From Salinigranum salinum (GTDB lineage Archaea; Halobacteriota; Halobacteria; Halobacteriales; Haloferacaceae): a DNA stretch of 64,000 bases. The notes below the pieces were generated by a model. The model was not told the DNA's origin. It was given only the letters and a program-made list of their open reading frames with translations, and searched no databases. The position numbers and the translations under genes are program-made. Location of the stretch: the NCBI RefSeq assembly GCF_009176545.1, contig NZ_VTOJ01000001.1, positions 124,001 to 188,000 on the forward strand, written 5' to 3'. Positions 8,967 to 16,436 of the stretch are shown here, one piece after another (the stretch's first letter is position 1; each line of letters begins with the position of its first letter).

Positions 8967-10439
8967 TTAGGACTCGTTCGATAGTTCCCCGGCGACCTGG
9001 TGAAACACGTCTGGCCAACTGCGTGATTGGAGACCGTATTCGACACCAGTGCGGACGATAACGAGCTGATTGGCTGGGGACACGTAGATGTACTGTCCGT
9101 GATCGCCGATCGCCGAGAAGTCCGGGGGGTCACCGTTCCGCTCGAGCCCCCACCACATGAACGAGTAGTACGAGTCCTCCGAATCGGTCGGCGCGCGCCC
9201 GGCCGGGTCGCGTCCCGTTGCGAGCGCCACCCAATCGGCCGAGAGAATCTTCTCGCCGTTCCACGCTCCCTCGTCGAGGAACAACTGCCCGAGCTTCGCA
9301 AAGTCGATCGCTCGGGCGTTGAGTCCCGCTTCCATCTTCTCGAACCCACTGTCCGTCGAGTCGAGACACCACGCCCCATCGAACTCCATTCCAAGTGGCT
9401 CCCACAGCCGGGTCTGTGTCCACTCGGTGACTGGCATCCCCGTCGTCCGTTCGAGGATCATCCCGAGCAACTGTGGGTGGTACTTGTTGTACTGGAAGTA
9501 CTCTCCCGGTGAGTCGGCTATACGCGTGTTGTAGAGGCTGATGTATCGCTGATCCGGGTAGTAGGTGGTGAGTGGGTCGTCGCCGTTGAACAGCCCCCAG
9601 CGCGACGCCTCGTACGCAAGCCCTGATGACATCGAGAGGAGATGTCGGACCGTTATATCCCCGAATTCCGGATCACGGTCGGTGAGCTCGGGGAGGTACT
9701 CAGTTATCGGATCGTCAAGGCTCCCGATGTGTCCCTCTTCGATCGCGATTCCGACGAGCGTCGAAACGAACGACTTCGCGACCGAGAACGACGTGACCAT
9801 CGAATCACGATGCCACTCGTTGAAGTACGACTCGTACACGATGCGACCGTTCTCGACCACGATGAACGCCTGCGTCGTGGTTTCGGCGAGGAAGGTTTCG
9901 AGATCATCAGTCGAAAGGACTTCTTCGAAGGTGTCTGCGACACGATTTTCGCCAGGTGCGTCTTCGAACTGAGTGGGCGAAGCTGCAGCTTTGAGCTGTC
10001 GTTGCGGGAAGTTGTCGAGATAGTCCCACACATCGGACTCCCGCCACGTCAACACACGCCGAACGTACTGTCTCGGGTAGACGACCGTCGCGATGGCAGC
10101 CCACAGTGTGGCGGCTACCGAGAGCGCGGCAGGAATTGCAAGAGTGGACTTCAGGAGATCTCTGCGGGATACTCGTCTCCTCACCCGAGAGACCAGCCGT
10201 CGTGGCGTGCCGTTGATACTATCAGTGTTCTCGACTCCCGGCTCACGCTGTCCATCCTCTGTGTCAGTGGAGGCTTTGGTACGCCAGAGGCTACTGGTCG
10301 CTGAATACAGGAGTCCAACGCCGAGGAGGCCAAGAGTTGCTCCAGCAACCGTTCTCGTTCCGGTCGCTGGTTGGATCCTTCCGACCCAGACTGCAACAGC
10401 TACAAACACCGCACCCCCGTACAGTTTTGCCAACTCCAT
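8967..10439 (-). CDS. membrane-anchored serine hydrolase (beta-lactamase class C/COG1680 type)
   Basis: A 490-residue protein. Two hydrophobic segments lie within residues 8-48. An internal twin-Arg stretch (SRRDLLK at 91-97) leads into a third near 98-120. The penicillin-binding fold follows, with SVAK at 219-222 (catalytic Ser219/Lys222) and Tyr317 in YNKYHPQLLG, where relatives usually read Y-x-N. It is probably exported, with the catalytic domain outside. Likely an esterase, amidase or peptidase rather than a true beta-lactamase. Sits beside the CPBP array in the same accessory region. Confidence 0.8.
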   Translation of the reverse strand: MELAKLYGGAVFVAVAVWVGRIQPATGTRTVAGATLGLLGVGLLYSATSSLWRTKASTDTEDGQREPGVENTDSINGTPRRLVSRVRRRVSRRDLLKSTLAIPAALSVAATLWAAIATVVYPRQYVRRVLTWRESDVWDYLDNFPQRQLKAAASPTQFEDAPGENRVADTFEEVLSTDDLETFLAETTTQAFIVVENGRIVYESYFNEWHRDSMVTSFSVAKSFVSTLVGIAIEEGHIGSLDDPITEYLPELTDRDPEFGDITVRHLLSMSSGLAYEASRWGLFNGDDPLTTYYPDQRYISLYNTRIADSPGEYFQYNKYHPQLLGMILERTTGMPVTEWTQTRLWEPLGMEFDGAWCLDSTDSGFEKMEAGLNARAIDFAKLGQLFLDEGAWNGEKILSADWVALATGRDPAGRAPTDSEDSYYSFMWWGLERNGDPPDFSAIGDHGQYIYVSPANQLVIVRTGVEYGLQSRSWPDVFHQVAGELSNES

Positions 10440-10472
10440 CCCAAGTCTTCTGATTTACTCGCTACGTCTCAA

Positions 10473-10823
10473 TCAAAGTATGGGACCGAACGCATTCATC
10501 ACGTGATAGAGCGGTTCGATGTCTTCGTCCGGTTGGTCGTGCGCGACCACCTCGCTCAACAGTTGTTTGAACTGTCGGTCGAGGTTGTGTGTCGATGCCT
10601 CGAACGCCTCCGCCGCTGCTGCGACGTCTTCCGCTTCCATATAGAAACTCACGTAGTCCCCGTCAGGTCTCGATTCGAGAAACGCCGCTTCAGAGTAGAC
10701 GTTCTCGTCTTGGAGTGTGGCGACTGGCTCGTTCCGTCGAGAGGTGGCCGTTTCCATCCACTCGTACAGTCGCTCTCGTTTCCCCTCTTTGAGTCGATAG
10801 CGGAGGAGCTATACTTCGGACAT
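10473..10823 (-). pseudogene. DUF6176-like protein with an amber stop at codon 5
   Basis: From ATG at 10823 the frame reads Met-Ser-Glu-Val then TAG (10811-10809). It continues without further stops as LLRYRLKEGKRERLYEW and into the body, which has the DUF6176-like pattern (ATLQDENVYSEAAFLE, DGDYVSFYMEAED). The only start after the stop is ATG at 10757, which removes the first beta-strand and helix. So it is either a single-base nonsense pseudogene or a shortened 94-residue product. Family assignment is from memory. Confidence 0.6.
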
Positions 10824-10857
10824 CCCCCGTGGCTTCCGGTTCCAGCGTGGTAAGGGC

Positions 10858-11189
10858 CGACCAGCTGAGGTACAGAGACGTTGACCGACTCGTGCTCTGT
10901 ATTCAGCAGGACTGCTGAGAGCTATCACCGATTGAGGAGTTTTCACAAGGCCAAAAATATCGAATGCATGAGCAGGAACTACAGTAATCGCCCAGTCTGG
11001 GCGAATGACTCTAGTTTTAGTAGCATGGCTCTATGGGCGAAGAACGGACCTGTGGGTCAAAATAAAGGGTGTCTGCAGCACGGTCGCTCCCTCCTGTGGA
11101 GACGCCGTCACGACTCAAGGGTGGAGACGGGAGATCCGTTCAGTCGGGGAAACGGGCATCGGTCGTGGGGCCGTCCGCTCGTCGGTCGC
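10858..11189. other. intergenic stretch, no gene seen
   Basis: About 330 bases between the DUF6176-like gene and the SnoaL-like gene. Composition is mixed, with an AT-richer part near 10940-11060. Frames here are short and lack family features. Confidence 0.4.
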
Positions 11190-11630
11190 TCAGGCACCCA
11201 TGTTCGCCACCATCTCGGCGAACGAGGCGTCGAGGTCGGCGTGGTGGTGCACGACCTTCCACTCGCCCTTCTCCTTCCGGTAGACGTTGGTCGCTCGGCC
11301 TTCGAGGGACATCGGCTCACCCGCAAAGGTCCACGACACCGATTCGGTGCAAAGTTCGTACGCAGCGTTGCCGATGACGCGGATAACCTGGTCACTGCGG
11401 GTGAGCGTGCCATCCGTGCTCGCTGCCGCGACTCCCTCCCAGGACCCTCTGACAGCGTCCCAGCCCTCCTCCCGTCCACCGATCGGGTGCATGGTCGTCA
11501 CGTCGTCCTCGTGTGACCAGATATCCCCCATGGAGCTGGCATCCCCGTTCGCCATCGCTTCCAGTGCACTGTAGAACTGGTCGGATGCTGCTCTGACGTC
11601 GTCTTCGGCCGCTACGCGTTTCGTGGACAT
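11190..11630 (-). CDS. SnoaL-like/NTF2-fold protein
   Basis: A 146-residue soluble protein with the NTF2-like pattern: an N-terminal helix pair (DQFYSALEAMANGD), IWSHEDDVTTMHPIGG, the central GWDAVRGSWEG, and the final strand GEWKVVHHHADLDASF. Close in type to the SnoaL-3 family, which binds small hydrophobic molecules or acts in hydrolase/isomerase roles; its exact activity cannot be read. It has its own TATA box upstream and is monocistronic. Confidence 0.8.
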   Translation of the reverse strand: MSTKRVAAEDDVRAASDQFYSALEAMANGDASSMGDIWSHEDDVTTMHPIGGREEGWDAVRGSWEGVAAASTDGTLTRSDQVIRVIGNAAYELCTESVSWTFAGEPMSLEGRATNVYRKEKGEWKVVHHHADLDASFAEMVANMGA

Positions 11631-11660
11631 TACAAACCTCAGTTCAATGACGACTCCTGA

Positions 11661-11668
11661 GTATATAA
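11661..11668 (-). promoter_or_regulatory. TATA box of the SnoaL-like gene
   Basis: Read on the minus strand the segment is an AT-only TTATATAC-type box about 34 bases before the ATG at 11630, fitting a near-leaderless transcript. Confidence 0.45.
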
Positions 11669-11689
11669 ACTACATACGTCATGTGCTAT

Positions 11690-12510
11690 CTCGGAGAGTC
11701 ATATTTCTTATACGATGACCGCTTGAAAATTTAAATGTGTCTGACTGATCCCGATCGTGTCGGTTCTTCCGAGGAGATCGATCGCTGCATGTTTCGGTGA
11801 CAGGCCGTTCGCCCTGTCCCTGGATGCAAGGCTCACTCTGTGCGTTCAGTGGTCTACGCCAACATTGTAGGTATTTTGGTATTTCGTCCGACTCAGTGGG
11901 TTCCACCTTAATCGAAGGAGGCTGCACTCCCAGTCGTTCGGCTTCGGTGAGGTACCGTTCTCTTCGATCACGGAGACGAGCGACCGAGCGTTCGGGGATT
12001 CCGGTGCGCCTACCGACCTCCCGAAGTGACGAGCCCCGACAAGGGGAGGAACCGCCCAAAGAGCCGTCTCGAACGTCCCTGGATTGGCCATCCATCGCTC
12101 ACCCGCTTCGTCGAACCGACGTCTGAGGGATGGTCGTCTACTCGCCGGCGCGTCTCCCGCTTCGCACGTTCGATCTCCTCTCGCGTCCGACAGTCATCGG
12201 TCGCGGCTCTCATCGCCTCGACAGCGACGGGTACCCCACTTCGAGATCGACGTGTCCGCGTTCGACGGAGTGAAGCTCGACACCCACGTCGTCGAGGTCG
12301 GTTCGTGCGCTCGGCAGGAACGACAGCCGCCGAGAGAGGACCCCTGGAGACTGCGGAGAACCGATCAGCGGACAGATACGGCGGGACGCCACCGTATGCG
12401 ACGTGGCTGGAGGGCCGACTACAGCCTCCGGGGCACCTGGGGATCGATGCCGTCCGGGCTTTACTCCACGGCGCGTGACTGGTACAGCGTCGGCAGTCCC
12501 GTCCCGTCGT
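11690..12510. other. degenerate region, no intact gene
   Basis: About 800 bases with many short frames. On the minus strand, near 11950-12070, LREVGRRTGIPERSVARLRDRRERYL looks like a helix-turn-helix remnant. Near 12210-12310 a minus-strand frame contains TDLDDVGVELHSVERGHVD, and a similar DLDDVGVE stretch recurs past 13500. The pieces are in different frames with stops between them, so this looks like decayed genes rather than a functional one. Confidence 0.35.
12275..12296 (+). repeat. 22-bp exact repeat, left copy
   Basis: Begins GCTCGACACC and ends GTCGTCGAG. Identical to 13507-13528, on the far side of the regulator gene. Both copies sit in degenerate sequence coding DLDDVGVE on the minus strand. 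Confidence 0.55.
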
Positions 12511-12631
12511 CGTGGAATCGTCCAGCATCGCCGACCAGAGAGCTCGGTCTCGGGTATTTTCGTCCCGAGACGTGTACGAAACGCAGATCGATATACAGGC
12601 TTATTCCGGACCGTCCACGGACGTTACACAC

Positions 12632-13462
12632 ATGACCAACGAGTCCCCGCCCGCACTCGACGTGGTCAACGCCCTCCAGAGACGGTCGTCCCTCCTCGAA
12701 CTGCTCGCCACGGAACCGTCCGACATCCGTGACCTCCGTGACGAACTCGACCTCTCGCGGTCGACGGTCTACAACGCGGTTCGGGAACTCGAATCGCTCG
12801 GCATCGTGACCCAGGTCGACGGTCGTTACCGACTCACGACGTTCGGGAGGGCCGCCTTCCAGCAGTACGACCAGTTCATCGCACGGTTCACTCGGCTCTG
12901 TGACGTCGGAACGGAACTCGCCGCGGTCCTCCCGTCGGTCGATGTTCCGCCGGACGTGTTCGTCGACGCCGACGTCGTGGCCGCCGAGTCACACGCCCCC
13001 GACCGACCGTTCGACGCCTTCGAACGGTTCATCGGGGCCTCCGACCGCGTTCGGGGATTCGCTCCGGTCACGGGCGCCCGCTACATCGATCTGGTCAACG
13101 ACCAGCTCCGGTCCAGAGGAGTGACCGCCGACCTCGTCACCGAAGAACGGGTCGTCGAGTACATTCTGGCTCACCATCGGGCCGAACTCCTCGGTTCGCT
13201 CGCGCACGACGGCTTCCGGTTCTACCGGACGACCGAACGGCTCCCGTTCGGGCTCGTTCTCGTCGAGGAGCCCGATCCACGGCTCGGACTGCTGTTGTAC
13301 GACGAACGGGGGCAGCTTCGGGTGTTCCTCACGACGGATTCGGAGATGTCCCTCGAGTGGGGTGCCCGGACGTACGACTCGTACCGGACGGGGGCGACGC
13401 GAGTCGCTCTCGACGACGTGCGGAAGTCAGAGCCGGCTGGTAAGTATCCATCCGAGCGGTGA
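12632..13462 (+). CDS. winged-helix transcription regulator (TrmB/FilR1-like)
   Basis: A 276-residue DNA-binding regulator. Residues about 10-70 form a winged helix (RSSLLELLATEPSDIRDL, DELDLSRSTVYNAVRELESLGIV, then the wing DGRYRLTTFG). The C-terminal part (VVEYILAHHRAELL, LPFGLVLVEE, LGLLLYDERGQLRVF) resembles the effector domain of haloarchaeal FilR1-type regulators. The ATG at 12632 starts directly before the HTH; longer frames add sequence unlike the family. It is flanked on both sides by degenerate stretches sharing a 22-bp repeat. Targets unknown. Confidence 0.82.
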   Translation: MTNESPPALDVVNALQRRSSLLELLATEPSDIRDLRDELDLSRSTVYNAVRELESLGIVTQVDGRYRLTTFGRAAFQQYDQFIARFTRLCDVGTELAAVLPSVDVPPDVFVDADVVAAESHAPDRPFDAFERFIGASDRVRGFAPVTGARYIDLVNDQLRSRGVTADLVTEERVVEYILAHHRAELLGSLAHDGFRFYRTTERLPFGLVLVEEPDPRLGLLLYDERGQLRVFLTTDSEMSLEWGARTYDSYRTGATRVALDDVRKSEPAGKYPSER

Positions 13463-13963
13463 CGACGCAACTGTTTGGCGCGACGCTACCCTCACTGACC
13501 CGGACGGCTCGACACCCACGTCGTCGAGATCAAGGAGCAGACGAAATCGAGTGCACCGATCCCGGAGAGTCGCGACGGGGTCGGCACGAGACCGGGTCGG
13601 CGTCCACCTCGTGGAGGCCGGCGACCAGCTCGGCGAACTCCCGCCGGTCGTCGTCGAACCTGCTCGTCCCTTCACCGTCGTCGTATACGTCGACCTCGTC
13701 CGGCACGCAGCCCTGGACCTCCTCGGAGGCGTGGACGTTCGAAGGAAGCTCCCGCGAGCAGTGCTCGCGACGAACGGTCGAACGGGTGAGTAGCAGCAGC
13801 CCTCCTCTCTCCGTTCCCGTCACTGCGTACTCCGTTCCCCGGTCCCCCACCGGTCCCGTCCCCCGTCATCCCCGATGACGAGAACGGCTCGGGTGGAGAA
13901 AAACGCTCGCCGTACGATCTTACTCTTACCGAGATGATACGATCGCGTCCGACGGGTGTACGA
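13463..13963. other. degenerate coding remnant on the minus strand
   Basis: Minus-strand frame A (about 13700-13590) reads VPDEVDVYDDGEGTSRF, DDDRREFAELVAGLHEVDADPV. Frame B continues from the same point as PVATLRDRCTRFRLLLDLDDVGVE and ends near 13500. Together they look like one gene broken by a frameshift. The family is not recognised. No intact gene is seen between the regulator and the next minus-strand gene. Confidence 0.4.
13507..13528 (+). repeat. 22-bp exact repeat, right copy
   Basis: Identical to 12275-12296. The two copies bracket the winged-helix regulator gene in direct orientation, 1,232 bases apart. Confidence 0.55.
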
Positions 13964-14905
13964 TTACTCCCGCTCGACCGACCGGACGTCGAGCCGTTCG
14001 TCCAGGTGGACGACGACGGCCTCGTCGTCGATCGGGATGCGCACCCGGAAGCGGTACGGGTCGGTGTCGATCACCTCCTGGGTGATCTCTCGGACGTACT
14101 CGGCGTTCTCCCACGTCAGTTTCCGGAAGGGGATGGTCTCGTCGAAGCCGTGGTCGTGGTAGAAGGCGATGACGGCGGGATGGTTCAGCGCAGCGAACCA
14201 CATCGCGGCGTTCCGGTCATACTTGCAGTGGTCACACTCGTAGCGGGCCCACACCGAAAAACGGGTGTCACAGCGCGGGCACAGGCCGGACTCCTCGACG
14301 TGGTGGTCGTCACAGACGTCGAACGACAGTGAGACGCGGCCCGCACACTCGGGGCAGACGCCCTTCATCATGGGCGAGAGCTTCGAGTCGTAGAGAACGT
14401 GGGCGGCGTCGACGGCCTCCTCGCGAGTGCGTCCGACCAGGCCCGCGGGCGGGAAGCCGTAGTGCATGTACGTCCCGTCGGGGAACTCCCGTCCGACGAC
14501 ACCCGCGCAGTCGGTACAGCGGACCGAGATGCGCTCGCCGTCGTGAGACATCTCGGCGCGGCCCCCACAGTAGACGCAGCGTTCGCCGAGTTCGTCGGCG
14601 GGCAGCGGGTCGTTGTCGACGATGGTCCCGGCGAGGACCGCACGGACGACCTGTTCGCCGGCCAGTCGCAACACGTACCCGTCGTCGGTCTTCTCGACGA
14701 AGTGTTCCGTGAGTTTGCCGAGGTGGTAGCTGAAGTTGCCCTTGTCGTCGGGGGCGACCGTCCGGCGGAGCGTGGCGAACGAACTCGGCTCCTCGCTCTC
14801 CCACAGCGCGAGAAGCGTCCGAACCCGGGTCTCGTTGCCCAGGATGGCGAACGCCTCGGCGGCCGAGGTGCGACCGGCCTCGAGAGTGTCCGCGGACCGT
14901 TCCAT
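13964..14905 (-). CDS. ArsR-type winged-helix protein with zinc ribbons
   Basis: A 313-residue putative regulator. The N-terminal winged helix (EAFAILGNETRVRTLLALWE, then FSYHLGKLTEHFVEK, residues about 16-95) is ArsR-like. Three Cys pairs follow: CVYCGGR with CTDC near 109-133, CPEC with CDDHH near 184-200, and CPRC with CDHC near 208-225. It ends in an acidic alpha-beta domain. The layout matches a haloarchaea-specific family annotated as winged helix-turn-helix with zinc ribbons. Monocistronic. Effector and targets are unknown. Confidence 0.82.
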   Translation of the reverse strand: MERSADTLEAGRTSAAEAFAILGNETRVRTLLALWESEEPSSFATLRRTVAPDDKGNFSYHLGKLTEHFVEKTDDGYVLRLAGEQVVRAVLAGTIVDNDPLPADELGERCVYCGGRAEMSHDGERISVRCTDCAGVVGREFPDGTYMHYGFPPAGLVGRTREEAVDAAHVLYDSKLSPMMKGVCPECAGRVSLSFDVCDDHHVEESGLCPRCDTRFSVWARYECDHCKYDRNAAMWFAALNHPAVIAFYHDHGFDETIPFRKLTWENAEYVREITQEVIDTDPYRFRVRIPIDDEAVVVHLDERLDVRSVERE

Positions 14906-15073
14906 ACCCCAGACAGTACGGCGAGCGACAAGTAATCATAGGGGGTTCAGGCAACGAGTGCCGAACCCGGTGGCTCGTCGGCGTGAGCGTCGATTCAACA
15001 GCCGGTGCGACGGTCGGTCAGATGGCGGTCGACAGTCGATCCGGCCATCGAATCGGCGAGTCCGACGGGGAGG

Positions 15074-15256
15074 CTACACGACCGAAGGCTCGGCGTCGTC
15101 GTCCTCGAACCCCTCCTCGTCGATGACCGCGTGGAGGTTCGCGTAGGGGACGAACGCCACCGCGACGCCGTCCTCGTCGTAGAGATCGACGCCGTGGTCG
15201 GTTCGCTCGTAGCGCGCGCACTCGAGCTGACCCTCGGGGAACAGGACCCGATACAT
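15074..15256 (-). CDS. small acidic haloarchaeal protein
   Basis: A 60-residue protein (MYRVLFPEGQLECARYERTD, then DLYDEDGVAVAFVPYANLHAV and an acidic tail). The pattern of two short strands, a turn and a hydrophobic strand looks like a small beta-barrel fold. Start and stop are clear and composition is coding-like. No function recognised. Lies between the zinc-ribbon regulator and a transglutaminase-like gene on the same strand. Confidence 0.6.
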   Translation of the reverse strand: MYRVLFPEGQLECARYERTDHGVDLYDEDGVAVAFVPYANLHAVIDEEGFEDDDAEPSVV

Positions 15257-15357
15257 ACTTCAGCTTGGCTCGTCAGCGGGTTGAATCTTCCGCGGTCTCC
15301 TCTCACGGTCCGGTGTGCTCGTCGGTGTGTCGTCGGTGTGTCGTCGGTCGTCGGTCG

Positions 15358-15789
15358 TCAGGCGAGTCGTCGCCGGAGCGCCCACGCGTACTCGGTCCGG
15401 TCGAGGTAGTCGTCGAGGCTCTCCTCGCGGATCTCGCCGCTGGAGTACACCCGGTCGCGGTCGTATGCGACGACGTGTCTCGGGACGGGAGCACGCGAGG
15501 GAAAGCAGAAGCCGAGTCCGACCGGCGTCCGTCCCTTCGCGAGCGCCCACGACGCCGCGACGAGGGCGTAGTCCTCGCAGTCACCCGTCCGCTCGTCGAC
15601 GGTGTCGTCGGGTCGTCGAGCGACGTCGAGCCAGCCGTTCCACTCGTCCTCGGACCACTCGTACGTGGTCGACCACTCGTCGAAGTCGAACGTCGCCCAC
15701 CGGTCGCCGCGGCCCACGTACCGCCGGGGCCAGGTGAAGACGAACGGCGTCCACCGGGTCGCCGCCGACAGGAGCCTTCGGAGTCCCAT
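15358..15789 (-). CDS. transglutaminase-like cysteine protease fold protein
   Basis: A protein of about 143 residues. TGDCEDYALVAASWALAKG carries the Cys of a transglutaminase-like active site, and HVVAYDRDRVYSSG supplies the His and a following strand as in bacterial BTLCP-type proteins. The ATG at 15789 (MGLRRLLSAATRW) is preferred; a start at 15897 adds a Ser/Pro-rich extension that reaches into the next gene. Function unknown; the fold suggests peptidase or amidase chemistry. Confidence 0.7.
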   Translation of the reverse strand: MGLRRLLSAATRWTPFVFTWPRRYVGRGDRWATFDFDEWSTTYEWSEDEWNGWLDVARRPDDTVDERTGDCEDYALVAASWALAKGRTPVGLGFCFPSRAPVPRHVVAYDRDRVYSSGEIREESLDDYLDRTEYAWALRRRLA

Positions 15790-15893
15790 CCACGGACCCA
15801 GGTGCCCCACGAACCAAACTGTTTCGATGGATGACACGTCCCCTGTCGGGAGAGAATTATCAGTATCTGGATGCGAAATGGAGGGGTGTGGAC

Positions 15894-16436
15894 TCACTTG
15901 CCGACGTCGAGCAGCGCGACCCGTTCGAGCACGAGGTCGGCGAGTTCGCCGTCGACCGCCCGGAGTTCCCGCTCGCCGACGTCGAAGTAGTCACGGACGC
16001 GATCGACGTCGTACGTGCCGAGCGTCTCCGCGGGATCGAGGAGCGCCTCGACCGCGGCGGTCGCGCCGGCCTCGCCTACGCCGATCTGGTCCACGTCGAC
16101 GTCGTCGCCATCGGAGCCGTCTCCCGTCGCCCCGCCGTCGATCAGCACGACGACGGGCTGTTCACCAGCGTCGACGCCCATCTCGAGCGCGCGGTCGATC
16201 TGCCGGCGGCCGGCAGCGTAGAGGAGGATCTCCACCGCCCGGTCGTGGGCGACGTTCTCGTCGCGGGCGAACGCCCGATCAGCGAGTTCGACTGCGCGCA
16301 CGAGGTGGGCGGACGAGACGACGTAGCGCGCGTCGAACGCCTGGACCGTCACCCCGTGGTCGGCCCCGATCTCGGCCAGCGACGCGACGAAGGCGTCGAC
16401 GTCGTCGACGTGTGCGATCCCCTCGACGAGTCTCAT
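15894..16436 (-). CDS. cgi121: KEOPS complex subunit Cgi121
   Basis: A 180-residue acidic protein of the KEOPS complex, which makes the t6A modification on ANN-decoding tRNAs; Cgi121 binds the tRNA 3' end and Bud32. Recognised from [42 protein letters not shown] and the late GVGEAG stretch. Its start overlaps the hel308 stop by 4 bases (ATGA), so the two form an operon, an arrangement common in haloarchaea. Confidence 0.9.
   Translation of the reverse strand: MRLVEGIAHVDDVDAFVASLAEIGADHGVTVQAFDARYVVSSAHLVRAVELADRAFARDENVAHDRAVEILLYAAGRRQIDRALEMGVDAGEQPVVVLIDGGATGDGSDGDDVDVDQIGVGEAGATAAVEALLDPAETLGTYDVDRVRDYFDVGERELRAVDGELADLVLERVALLDVGK

Noticed and set aside
10809..10811. Amber codon considered as pyrrolysine read-through
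   Set aside because: Nothing in the window suggests pyl genes, and haloarchaea are not known to me as general users; a nonsense mutation is simpler.
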